This document shows positions 21,847 to 32,187 of a DNA stretch of 64,000 bases, piece by piece. The translations under genes and the position numbers were made by a program. Position 1 is the stretch's first letter; every line of letters begins with the position of its first letter. The notes under the pieces are model-generated. The model was not told the origin of the DNA. It ran no database searches and was given only the letters and a program-made list of their open reading frames with translations. Source of the DNA: Ophioceras dolichostomum (lineage: Eukaryota > Ascomycota > Sordariomycetes > Magnaporthales > Ophioceraceae); NCBI GenBank assembly GCA_003049485.1, contig PYST01000032.1:125001-189000 (forward strand), read 5' to 3'.

Positions 21847-21972
21847 GACCCCAACAGCCGGGTTGGTCCAACGGCCGCGACTCCCGATCCCAACAGCCGG
21901 GTTGGAGCCTTGGCGTCTTTTGCCGCCCGGTCTCCAACGGCCGCGACTCCCGACTCCAACAGCCGGGAGAGA
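21847..21972. repeat. GC-rich minisatellite upstream of the esterase gene
   Basis: Three copies of CCAACAGCCGGG and two copies of TCCAACGGCCGCGACTCCCG alternate within 126 bases. Two CCAACAGCCGGG copies continue into GTTGG, giving a short CCAAC/GTTGG inverted repeat. The array lies about 265-390 bases upstream of the esterase ATG. Confidence 0.75.
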
Positions 21973-22160
21973 CAGATGGGGATGATTGGGGGTATTCTGG
22001 CTGGCCCAGCACTCTGAGGACTTCCTCTGGGTATATTTTCGTTTGTCCTCATGTCTGATGATGGTGTCCTGTTTATTAAGACCCGGGGCGGGAAATGTTG
22101 AGCTCGTTCGTCCCGGATAAATGTGTTCTTGTCCTGCTGGGAAGGCACCGCCCATCCCGG

Positions 22161-22176
22161 AACCTAGGTACCTAAG
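22161..22176. repeat. AACCTAGGTACCTAAG palindrome
   Basis: Nested CCTAGG and GGTACC palindromes. Member of the dispersed TAGGTACCTA family, located between the esterase gene and the MFS relic. Confidence 0.75.
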
Positions 22177-22289
22177 TAAGGTGTCGTCTGCTTTCGAGCT
22201 GTCAAACTGTGTTCTGTTTCTCCCATATTAAAATTTCCAGCAACCCCCTCATCAGTCCTCGCTTCCGTCTCCCACAATCGCATCCTCCG

Positions 22290-22646
22290 AGATCTACTAA
22301 ATATAGCGAGGATAAGGTGCGGATGCTGGCGAAGAGCAGAAGGGCCATGGCGTTAAGCGTGCCCAGCACTCGGGGGGGAGGGGCTGACCTCGTTAACGGC
22401 CAGTGTGGCGGCGTCAAAGGATATGCTGACGCCACAGGCGATAACGATGGCAGGCGTGAACACGACCCAGAACAGCGTTTCATGGCCCCGGCGGAGGAGC
22501 ATGCTGGTGATGGGGGCGATAACGAAGAAGAGGGGGTAGACGAGGCCGCAGACGCGCATGACGCCGTTGGTGCCGATGCGGTGGTGGAGCGGGGGCAAGG
22601 AGACGAGGAGCTAGAGGGCCTAGGCGACGCCGTTCAAGGTGAGCAT
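22290..22646 (-). pseudogene. Decayed C-terminal fragment of an MFS transporter
   Basis: Minus-strand sequence reads LNGVA, stop, AL, stop, LLVSLPPLHHRIGTNGVMR and later IACGVSISFDAATLAVNEVS, which matches the last transmembrane helices of major facilitator superfamily transporters. Two TAG codons (22620-22622 and 22611-22613) replace glutamines that relatives would be expected to have there (CAG). A run of seven G on the plus strand (22372-22378) has one base too many and shifts the frame; after the shift the reading continues as VLGTLNAMALLLFAS. The rest of the transporter is missing on both sides. CAG to TAG is a CpA to TpA change, the signature of repeat-induced point mutation. The gene is therefore a relic, not a functional transporter. 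Confidence 0.7.
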
Positions 22647-22995
22647 GGGTGAGAGCTGAGATTGTTGACTGTCTAGCAGACAGACAGACATGCATCTTGA
22701 TTCGTGCGAAAGGAAGGAATAGCAGCGAGAACGGAGAGCGTTTAATGAACAAACTGGCTAGCTCGCTGGTCAAGAGCAACCGACAAGTGCGAAGAGCAAG
22801 CATGCCGTGCTGTCTGTCACACATAAGATGATCAGAGATCGTACACAACACACCAGATGCCAAGTCCTTGGAAACGGAGTTAGAAACACGCAGAGACAAC
22901 TAGCCGGAAAAGCCGTGAAAATACATCGCCAACTCCCTCATCATCGTGATCACGCCCCTAAGGCCTCGTTTCTCCCGGATGCCCTCCCTCCATAC

Positions 22996-23019
22996 CTCTA
23001 GGTATACCTACCTATATAG
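22996..23019. repeat. CTAGGTATACCTACCTATATAG inverted repeat
   Basis: Imperfect palindrome with TAGGTATACCTA at the centre. It lies in the 3' flank of the acyltransferase gene. Variant of the dispersed family. Confidence 0.65.
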
Positions 23020-23261
23020 AAGGCCACAAAACCGCAAAGGATAACATGCCAATGATTTCAAGAGAATAGCAAACAAAGCCAACGTGAAAATATACCACCA
23101 GAGACAGCGATGAGCCGTCGCCACAACCGAGCGACCGTAAAAGGGAAATGAAACTAGAGAGAGAAGAAGAGAGAAGTCCAGAATATTCAAAACAAAAAAA
23201 CAAGGCATGCTTAACAGCAGCAGCAAAAGACAGCGATCCTCTCCTCCAAACCGGCCCAGAA

Positions 23262-25892
23262 TCACGCAGTCTTCTTCCTCGCCTCCTCCCAAGACTCCAC
23301 AATATCCTCATCTTCCTCCTCACTATCATTATCATACCCCTCCCCACCAAGCTCCATCCCGCCACCGTCCCCGCCCCCTCCTCCACCAGAAGAAGACGCC
23401 TGGCTCCGCCGCCGCCTTCTCATCTCCCCTCGCTCGCGCATCGCCTCTCGGATCTTGCGGCTCGCCTCGTCGAAGCCTTCTTTGGAGTCGAGCGCCGTGA
23501 AGCCCTGGACGGGGAACCCCCCTCCGGCGGAGCTGGTGCGGCTGCGGCTCCGCGAGGGCGGGCGCGTGGCGAAGATGCCCGCCTTGCCGATGTTGCTGAA
23601 GGACTCGTTGCGCGGGATGGCGCGGCTGGACTGCGTGGTGCGGCGCTGGATGCCCGCCGTAACGGGAGGGGTCAGGACGGCGACGTGGCTGCCGACGCCG
23701 TCGGCGTTGCTGGACTGCTCGCTGTCGCGGCGCGGCTTCTTCGCGGCTGCGGCTGCGGTGGCGGCTGCGGTGGTCGGGGACACCGGTGGGGGTAGGCCGG
23801 CGGCTGTCGCTGCTGCTGCTGCTGCGGCGGCGGCGGCCTCGGCGGCCTTGATGAGCCTGAACTGCTCGAAGTCCGGGAACATCTCCGGGCCGAGCGTGTT
23901 GATGAGCTGTGTCACCTCGGCGCTGAGCTCGGCGCGCTGCTCCTGCAGCTGCTGCATGCTGTACTTGGACGACGGGAACATGCACAGCAGCAGCGGGCGC
24001 AGCGACTTGAAGATGTCCATGCCGATCTCGCCGAAGCGCAGGGCCGCGAACGTGATAGCGATAAAAATGGGCCAGCCCACGGCCCAGACGACGACGGCCA
24101 CGATCTTCCAGTCCAGGTCGACGACGTAGGTCGGCACGACGCCCCAGAGGCCGTCGGTGGACACCTTGTAGGCCAGCACGGAGCAGTAGAGGTGGTACAG
24201 CGCGGGCGCGAAGGCCATCGACACCAGCAGCTTCCACGTGGCCATGACGTCGCGCCCCTGGATCTTGACCGACGAGCCCGCGAGCGCCTCCCTGGCCTTG
24301 CGCACGCTGATGATCTTGGCCACGATGAAGACGGGCGCGAAGAGGATCAGGCCGGGCAGCGTGGCGACGAAGAGGATCAGGAGCTTGACGACGCGGTAGA
24401 CGAACGTGCGCACGACGCGCGGCCAGGACATGTGGTTGACCTGGACCTGGTGGTCGCGCAGGTTCAGGTAGCGCAGCGAGCGGTTGTACTTCTTGACGGA
24501 CTCGAGCACCTTGATAACGCGCTCGTCGTGCTTGAAGCGCTCGTAGCCCAGCGCGAGCCGGCGGTTGAGCTCGACCACGACGGGGAGCGGCAGCTTCTTG
24601 CCCGTCGGGTTGTACAGCCGGCGCGCCGCCTGGATGAGCATGAGGGTGTCGTAGTCGGGCGTCTGCACCGTCACGGCCGCGAGCGCGCTGTGCACGATGT
24701 CGAGCAGGCCGCCGACGGCGTCGCGCCGGCGGTTCGTCTTGTACTTCTCCACCAGGTCGGCCGGCACGTCGATGGCCGCGCCGAACTCGATCACGGCGCG
24801 CGACCGGAACTTGTGCGCGTGGAAGTAGTTCATGCCCACCGGCACGATCTTGACCCCGCACTCCGGGTTCTCGGCCAGGGCCCCCAGCGCCATGATGGCC
24901 ACGCCGGGCTTGAGGGGGAGCAGCTCTGTGCGGTCGTGGCTGCCGCCTTCGGGGAAGATGCCGACGCAGCCGCCCGACCGCAGCCGCGCGAACACGGCCT
25001 CGTACACCTTGCTCTGGTCGATGTGCGGCGCGAGCTTGTACTTGGTCCCCTTGAACCCAGGCGCGCAGCCTAGGTGGGATTTATTCGTAAACTCGCCCTC
25101 CTCGTCGATGTCGTCGCGGCCCGTGAGCTGCTGCATGGGCACCTTCCCCTTCAAGGGCCGCCTGAGCCGCAGCTCCTCTGGGCCCACGATTTCGGCGATG
25201 TCCGTGCTGGAGCCGGACTGGCCCTTGACTGCGGGGAGGAACAGACCGCCGCCGACCTCGGCCTCCTTGTCGAAACGCGTGCCCACGCCGCGCACCAGAG
25301 TCGGGTCGCCGATCGGGTCTGGGAGGTATATGATTCCGCTCGCGGGCTTCGCCGCGTCCTGCGCTCGTCCGACGGGCACGGCGCCATTCTGTCGCGACGC
25401 CCAGCCGATGAAGCCATGGACCGACTTCTGTGCTACGAGGAGTGACACGCGCCGACCGGCTTCTTGCTTGAGCACTCTCTGCAGGATCAGGCCGTCGACG
25501 AACTGGGAAGGCAAACATAAACTAAGTCAGCAAGTGAGACGGGAGACTGGCTACCAGGGTTTCTCGGTTCCCAGATGCGTGGCTACTGCCTATAGTCCTA
25601 GATTACGGGCGCATGAAGAGTGAGCGGGTAAGAGGAGTGAGGGGGGACTAACCTGGTTGGCGTGTGGCGCCGCGACGAAGAGCACGGCGCCGGTCTTCGG
25701 AACCTTCCATGAGCTGCGGGGGTGGATCTCGCGGAAGAAGAGATCGGCCAGGATAGACAGCCACCACAGCAACATGTCGTATTTCCAGTCGACCATGGGG
25801 TTCACCTCCTTGGGCAGCTTCTCCTGGTTCGGGTCTTTGCCCTCCTTTGGCACCTGCGCCAGCTCCGCACCGGCGCTCCCGTTGGAAGCCAT
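23262..25892 (-). CDS. sct1: Glycerol-3-phosphate O-acyltransferase (Sct1/Gpt2 type)
   Basis: Two exons, complement(23262..25502, 25653..25892), 826 residues. The 150-nt intron (GTTAGT donor, CCCAG acceptor) falls inside acyltransferase motif I, joining APHANQ to FVDGL. Motif I supplies His77 and Asp83. The phosphate-binding motif III is FPEGGSHDR (263-271), followed by VPVGMNYFHAHKFRSR. Hydrophobic helices lie near residue 45 and as at least three segments between about 440 and 590, as expected for an endoplasmic-reticulum acyltransferase of the fungal Sct1/Gpt2 class. It catalyses acylation of glycerol-3-phosphate, and often dihydroxyacetone phosphate, the first step of glycerolipid synthesis. 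The C-terminal 200 residues are disordered, with an alanine run (about 645-657) and Ser/Arg-rich sequence that could be phospho-regulated. Whether it is closer to Sct1 or Gpt2 cannot be decided here. Confidence 0.9.
23809..23836 (-). repeat. Coding GCN (alanine) repeat in the acyltransferase
   Basis: A trinucleotide run encodes a stretch of about a dozen alanines in the C-terminal tail. It is outside the catalytic part. Confidence 0.75.
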
Positions 25893-27996
25893 ACTGTCCG
25901 CGTGTAGTAGGTCTTCGGTTACGCTGGTGTCCCTCGCGGATTCGTTTCGTTCCCGTGTTCGATCCCGTGCCGAAGTGTGTTCCGCTCGCGCGCCGCAGGT
26001 TTCCTCGCACCGGAGCGCACACAGGAGAGGTGAGCGGGGAAAGGGAGGTGAGAGGAGGACAGAGTGTGGGAGAAGGAAGAAGAAGGAAAGGCGTCCTAGG
26101 CAGACATGCGATCAGGCCTCCTGAGGCGGCCGGCTGAGCACTTTGTTAAAAACGACCAGCCGCCAAGGAATTTTTAGCGAGGAGAAGACAGGGGGAAAGG
26201 AAGAAGATTCTTGGCGATGTGGAGGAGGGGTAGGAGACAAGGAATGCTTTCTTGTCTATTCCCTTCAGGTCGGTGCCTCGGGAGCAGGTGCTGTTGTACA
26301 GCAGGTAGGCGGGACAGAGCCCTTTTCAACTCAGGTTGCCGTTCGGGAGTGAGAGACAGTCTACATGTACGAGGTCGATAGCAGGTCGAACGGAACAGCC
26401 GTAGAAGGCAAAGGTTGGTTGATGCACAGCGGATTTAAAAACAAAAAAGCCCCAAGCAGAAAAAAAGTTAGTTCCATTGGGGAGGAACCAAGCTCCCGGT
26501 GGAGTGGAGATGATGTAGCAACTGGACCTGTACTGGGCGCGGCGCGGCGTAGTCGGCGTGTTAGCGCAAACGCAGCTTGGGCTTGACCATTTTAGTGCCG
26601 CGGTCTGCTGAAGCGGGTGGTAGGAATTTGAAAAATGCATTCAGCCATTGATTCACAGCATACGTGAAATGTTCTTGCCGCATATACACCCTTAGGTTCA
26701 AGGAATTCAAACGGTAGATAACCCTCTTGACTCTCGTTGACGGGAAAGACTGTCAAGTCACTGTCCAAAGCTTCGGAGAATCACATCATGCTCTGACCCC
26801 TCCGCTTGCCAGATTTATTTTCACTTGCACCACAGAGTCGACCGCCCAAGAGACCCCAACCAAGGACTTGAAATTGAACCCCCTGAAGCGGCCGCAAAAG
26901 GCCCGGCTAAGCGGCCGCTAAAAAACCGCCCGGCAGCATGTGCAGTCGGACCATTGATCAGGGGATAACCGATATACCGAGCTCTGGCCTCAAAATATGC
27001 ATGGCCCCTTCAGCTGTTCACCCCCGAAACTTCTTCGTGTGACTGGGCCTCACCAAGAGCTGAACACAAAAGCGAGGGGACAAAAACGTTGATGCCTGCG
27101 AATTTGTGGAGGAGCGTTTAATTGCGGGGTATCACGATAGCACAGTCGAGACCTCAAGTTGTCTATCCCTGCGTATCTAGGATTCAGTGTCTAAGTGGTC
27201 CATAGGGCCAGTGAGACTGAACCTTTCCGGTGGAGGTCCAGCTTTGTGGCTCCGGGTTCAGCCGCCCTTCGCCCTGAGAATGTACTGTGTCAAGCTACCA
27301 TATCACATATCACCAGGCAAGCTCGCAAGTAGGTAGCAGGTAGGCAGATCCCCGTACTCCGTATTCCGGCCATTTCATCGACGATCCAGATGCAAGCTTG
27401 CATCACCTTCCCCGCCTGCGCCTGCGGCAACACACAACCATCAGCCATGCTGGGACACACCATCGGCCATGCTGGGGCACCAACAGTCGCGGTGCGGAGA
27501 GATTCCCCAACAAAATTTGAGCCGCACAGATTTCTGTATCGACAAACTTAGCAGAATGTTGAGAGTTCGGTGCGCAGATCAGAAGTCTACCACTTTGGTA
27601 TCTACGTAGGTAGCTTAACCGCGGTATTATACTGATGGGGGTTTCAACGACTCTCAACGACGCAGAGGGCTGCGGGCAAGCGGAAGGGAGCAGGCTTGGC
27701 TGGGCGTTGCAGAGCAATACGGCAGGGACGTCTCCGTGGTCGCCCGATCAGTCTTGATGTCAGTCAGGCTGGAGCAAGAGAGGTCAGTCCTCAAAATGGA
27801 TTTGCCGGCGGACGCTGCTCAGAGTTAATGATCACTTGTTGCATAATCTACGTCTTGGCCTGGTGATAGTATCGTAGACAGTAGAGCAGATAAAGCAGCG
27901 CTGATGGACGTGTGAGTATAATTCGTAAAACAACGCAAGAAGGCTGAGATATCAAAAGTAGACAAAGGACGAGACGGCGCAGAGCCACTACCGTCG
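25893..27996. other. Intergenic between acyltransferase and BRAP2-like genes
   Basis: About 2.1 kb, AT-richer than the genes around it. It contains two GCGGCCGC sites in a similar AAGCGGCCGC(A/T)AAA context (26888-26918) and two partial TAGGTAG motifs (27328-27345, 27602-27616). No supportable coding exon. Confidence 0.5.
26886..26923. repeat. Paired AAGCGGCCGC motifs
   Basis: Two copies of AAGCGGCCGC(A/T)AAA spaced 23 bases apart. They may be remnants of a transposon end, but no element body is visible. Confidence 0.35.
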
Positions 27997-30492
27997 CTAC
28001 CTCTTCCCCCTCCCCTTCCCCTTCCCCTTCTTCTTCTCCTCAGGCCGCTCCGGCACAACGACCGACCCGCCCTCCAGCTCCCCAGGTTGTATCTTGCCCT
28101 CGCTCTCCAGCTCCTTCACCCTCTCCTGCCCCGATATGAACATGGTCAGGTCGCGGTTCGTGTCGCGCAGCTCCTCCCCCTCGGCCTTCAGCCTCTCGAC
28201 CTCGGCCTTCACCCCCTCCATCTCGCGGTTCACGTGCTCGATGCGCGCCATCAAACCCTCGCCCAGCCGCTTCTCCTCCTGCAGCGACCGGCCCAGCGAC
28301 CGCGCGAGGTCGCTGGCCTTGTCGGCGCGCTTCCGCTCGCGCTCGACGTCGCGCTCCAGCTGCGGTACCACCTCCCGCCGCAGCTGCGCGTGGCTCGCCC
28401 GCAGCTCGCCGAGCTGCCGCGTCGCCTCCGCGGCCTGGAGCCCCGCCGCCTCGGCCGCCGCGCTCGCCTTGCTGGCCTTGTCGGCCGCCTTGCTGACCAG
28501 CTCCTCGAAGTACACCCGCTGCGACTCCAGCTGGCTGGTCAGGAGGTGCGTGTACTCTAGGCCGATGCGGTCTAGCTTCGCGCGCGGCACCACGTCGTCT
28601 TCGTCGTAGTCCTCTGCTCCTCCTCCGCGGTGGCTGGGGTGCTGCATGGGCTCGCCGCTGCCTGGCAGCTCGAACACCTTGCCGCCGCCCTTATCGCGGA
28701 TTAGGCGGTGCACCCACATGTCGCCGGCGTAATCCCAGACGTGCTGTGTTTCGAGCTCGAGACTGAACGAGTGCGCCGTCTCCTTCCAGTGTTCCTTGGC
28801 GTGACCGCCCTTGTAGCGCCCGCAGCCTACGTTGCCGCAGATGAGGCAGATCCACAGGTCGGACGGGCAGTCGCACACGCTGCAGAGGTTTGACACGCCC
28901 GCACCGAACGGCTTCGAGAATGGATCTGACGAGCCCCCCGACGTAGTCGCTATGGCCGCTGCAGTTGAGGAGGGAGAGGAGGAAGACTCCGCAGTGAGCA
29001 GAGACGGGTTGGTGGCTCGGCACACCGGGCAGCCTGAGCCCTTCCATGTCTGTAGGCAGGTGCAGTGGAATACATGCTGGCAAAGGATCGTCATCAGACC
29101 CGTGGTGTCGTCCATGCGCTCCAGGCAGACGGGACAGGTGGGCAGCTCAACCAAGTCCGCCGTTGGCGGTGGGAATGGCCTGAGGGAGTTGGACACCGAG
29201 GATGATGGCTCCTGCAGCAGATGTTCTTGATGCCGCTGCTTTGCCGGCGTCTCAACCGTGATGGACTTGATAAACGTGACGTGACATATCTCCGCCTGCG
29301 AAAAGTGAAACGCAATCGTATACTAGTTAGCCAGGTTTTGCTCGCAAAGAGAGACAGACGATAAAGGCAACGAACGACAATAGTAAGAACGAGAGCAACG
29401 CACCTCCATGCTGTTGAACACCTTCCCATCGAATTCCTTGCGCCACTCCGTAGCCCGCCGGTGGTCTCGGAACTTCATGAGAACCATGTAGCGGTTAATC
29501 CGGCTGGTCACGACCATGCGATAATGGCTGACGTCGCTCCGCCACTTCTCGCCGACGAACCCGAGGAAATCACTCGGCGAGAGGTAGCTGGGCACGGCGG
29601 GTATGCAGAGAATCGTGCCGTCGTCGCCATCGCTCGCGCGCTCGGCCGTCACTGGGCTTTTCGCCTTGTCATTCTTGGACTGGTCGTCTGCGCCAGCGGG
29701 GTGGCCGTTGTCGAGGCCGCTCTGCCTGCCATCGCCCTCTCTGTAGAGGTGGACGATGCCCCAGCCAACCTCGGTGTTTTTTGTTTCCAACGGGCTGTAG
29801 CGAGCCCTCGTGGCTTGGCCCGCGCCGCCGAGGGCGGGCCCTAGCGAGGCTGCTGGGGTCACGCCCGTTATCGCATCGCCAGAAGAGCTGGTCGTAGAAG
29901 TGGTGGCATCGTTGTCCCTATCGCGGCTGGACGCCATAATATTGTCCTGGCCGTTCCGCCCCTCCTCTGGCCCCTTCGTTTTTCGGTCGGTACCAACGCC
30001 CCCGGTGGACAGATCGAAGCTCTCGATGCTGATACGACCGAACCTCCAGTCTCTAGCTGCAGTTTTGGGACCAAGTCCCGCGGCGAACCCCGGCGGCGGA
30101 ACGCTCCAGGATCGGGCACGCCACTGGCGCTCGCTGAGTACGACGAGGTTGCGTGAGTCCTCGGACGGGCCGGCCGGTCTTGTTGCCCCACAGTCGATGA
30201 CTCTGGTCTGTGGTTGTGGTGGCTGCTGCTGTTGCCGATGCTGGACGTGCCGCCGGTCTTCGAGGGGGATGTACTCCTCGACGGCTGAGGTGTACTGGTT
30301 TGTGCCTCTCCAAGCTGCGGTAGATGCGACGACTGTGTGCGGTCTGCGAGGGTGTGATGGGAGGTCGCCGAATATAGCGGCACCGTCGGTCGGGATCCAG
30401 ATATCGGGTGCTGGGCCGTCGTTGGCAAGTGGTGTATCGGGGCGTTCGCTCGGGTACAGCTCGAGCTTGAGGTGGTAGTGGTATGGAGGCAT
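27997..30492 (-). CDS. etp1: BRAP2/Etp1-type RING and ZnF-UBP ubiquitin ligase
   Basis: Two exons, complement(27997..29295, 29404..30492), 795 residues. The 108-nt intron (GTGCGT donor, TTTTCGCAG acceptor) splits the BRAP2 domain and joins FNSME to AEICHVTFIKSI. Domains in order: a disordered N-terminus; the RRM-like BRAP2 domain (about 285-375); a RING finger beginning CPVCLE at Cys417 and ending CPVCR (about 455); a UBP-type zinc finger (about 500-565, CSVCDCPSDLWICLICG); a long coiled coil (about 590-760); and a basic tail of Lys-Gly repeats. This order is diagnostic of BRCA1-associated protein 2 homologues. Human BRAP2 regulates Ras/MAPK signalling; yeast Etp1 acts in ethanol stress. Autoubiquitination and ubiquitin binding are expected from the family. 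The polyubiquitin gene lies 0.8 kb upstream on the same strand. Confidence 0.92.
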
Positions 30493-31316
30493 AGCCTCAG
30501 TTCAAATGCCAACGGCCGTTCCGAGTGCAATGCCGCGAGTCTCTCTTCTCGCGTTTGAAGGTGACGAACAGGGGGGGATGTGAATGGAATGGAAGTTTTG
30601 CCTGTGAGCTCAACCTGGAACAAAGCTCGCCCGCCAGCCACAAGTGGCAATGCGACGGAGGAGTTGACGCGGCACCGGATCAAGGGGGCAACAATGATAT
30701 CCTAGAATCTCGCAGGCGCCGAGTTGGCCACGTATCTATCATGGTTTGGCTTTTACTCGAAAATCAAAGAATCAACGTTTAGGGATGTGGATTTTATCTG
30801 TCTACCCGGTACTTTGGTCGGACATTTATTGGACGGCACCAGAAAAAATGATCACCAGCGTCAACCCCACCAACGCCTCCACGCCAGACTCCACAGGATC
30901 ATCGTGTCGCGTCAGGCAGACACAGGGGCTCAGGATGGGCAATACCATTCTCCCAGCGGCATTTGCGTGATAACTGGACAAAACATGCACAGGGAGGTAG
31001 ATACCTGCAAGTAGGTACCTAGTTACATCACCTAAGTGAATCACCGAGAAGCAGCGAAGTACAACTGTGAGGAGACTGTAACGGTGTTCAGTCTATTAGA
31101 GCATCATTTGGTGATTGATGCATCATCCTATGTAAGAGTAATAGTGTGAATGTGAAGTCCACCGCAAGAGAAGCCCGGTATCAACAAAGGCCGCTGCCGC
31201 TGTATTTGTGCAGTTGACCGAAAAGAACGCCGAATCCCAATCATGAGCGATCATGAGTGATCGTGATGAAGAAGCAGACAGAAAGCTCGCCGCCACAGAC
31301 AGGCGAAGGAACGAGC
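30493..31316. other. Spacer between BRAP2-like and polyubiquitin genes
   Basis: About 0.8 kb carrying the BRAP2-like promoter and the polyubiquitin 3' end. It includes a GTAGGTACCTAG motif at 31011-31022. No gene is visible. Confidence 0.6.
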
Positions 31317-32006
31317 TTATTGACCACCACGCAGACGGAGCACCAGGTGCAGAGTGGACTCCTTCTGAATGTTGTAGTCCGCCAGGGTCCGGCCGTCCTC
31401 CAGTTGCTTTCCAGCGAAGATCAGGCGCTGCTGATCGGGAGGGATGCCCTCCTTCTCCTGAATCTTAGCCTTCACGTTGTCGATAGTATCCGATGTCTCG
31501 ACCTCGAGAGTAATGGTCTTTCCGGTCAAGGTCTTCACGAAGATTTGCATGCCACCGCGCAGCCGCAGAACCAGGTGCAGGGTCGACTCCTTCTGGATGT
31601 TGTAGTCGGCCAGGGTGCGGCCGTCCTCGAGCTGCTTGCCGGCGAAAATGAGACGCTGCTGGTCAGGAGGGATGCCCTCCTTCTCCTGAATCTTGGCCTT
31701 CACGTTGTCGATGGTGTCGGCCGACTCCACCTCGAGGGTGATGGTCTTGCCAGTCAGGGTCTTGACGAAGATCTGCATGCCGCCACGGAGACGGAGGACG
31801 AGGTGGAGGGTCGACTCCTTCTGGATGTTGTAGTCGGCGAGGGTCCGGCCATCCTCAAGCTGCTTGCCGGCGAAGATCAGGCGCTGCTGGTCAGGAGGGA
31901 TACCCTCCTTCTCCTGGATTTTGGCTTTGACGTTGTCAATGGTGTCGGACGTCTCAACCTCCAGGGTTATGGTCTTGCCGGTGAGAGTCTTGACGAAGAT
32001 CTGCAT
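31317..32006 (-). CDS. ubi4: Polyubiquitin, three tandem units
   Basis: Intron-free frame of 229 residues: three head-to-tail 76-residue ubiquitin units, each starting MQIFVKTL and ending LRLRGG, plus a single terminal Gln. Deubiquitinases cleave after each GG to release ubiquitin; the terminal residue must be trimmed from the last unit. All seven lysines (6, 11, 27, 29, 33, 48, 63) are present in each unit. Units one and three have Thr19-Ser20 (EVETSD), while the middle unit has Ser19-Ala20 (EVESAD); otherwise the protein repeats look identical. Three units is short compared with the five of yeast UBI4 but within the fungal range. A TATTTAA box lies about 175 bases upstream of the ATG. Stress-induced expression is known for the family; a lone TTCCAGAA at 32343 is only weak support here. 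Confidence 0.98.
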   Translation of the reverse strand: MQIFVKTLTGKTITLEVETSDTIDNVKAKIQEKEGIPPDQQRLIFAGKQLEDGRTLADYNIQKESTLHLVLRLRGGMQIFVKTLTGKTITLEVESADTIDNVKAKIQEKEGIPPDQQRLIFAGKQLEDGRTLADYNIQKESTLHLVLRLRGGMQIFVKTLTGKTITLEVETSDTIDNVKAKIQEKEGIPPDQQRLIFAGKQLEDGRTLADYNIQKESTLHLVLRLRGGQ

Positions 32007-32180
32007 CTTGACGGTGTGGTGTTGTTGTCTGTGGGATGGGAGATGTTTTTTTTGACTGATGGTGGGAGTGGTTGATTGATTGCAGCGAAAAGACGGCAGA
32101 TGAAGATGATTTGGAAGACCGAGGGTTGGTAGGTGTAGAGAAGAGAAATCAAGTTGAGGCCAGGATGGGTGGTTCCAAGC

Positions 32181-32187
32181 TTAAATA
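32181..32187 (-). promoter_or_regulatory. TATA box of the polyubiquitin gene
   Basis: TATTTAA on the minus strand, about 175 bases upstream of the start codon, followed by a pyrimidine-rich leader. The position suits a stress-inducible, TATA-containing promoter. Confidence 0.5.

Noticed and set aside
23332..24861. 509-codon minus-strand frame overlapping the acyltransferase
   Set aside because: Arg/Ala/Gly-rich shadow frame produced by GC-rich third positions of the real gene.
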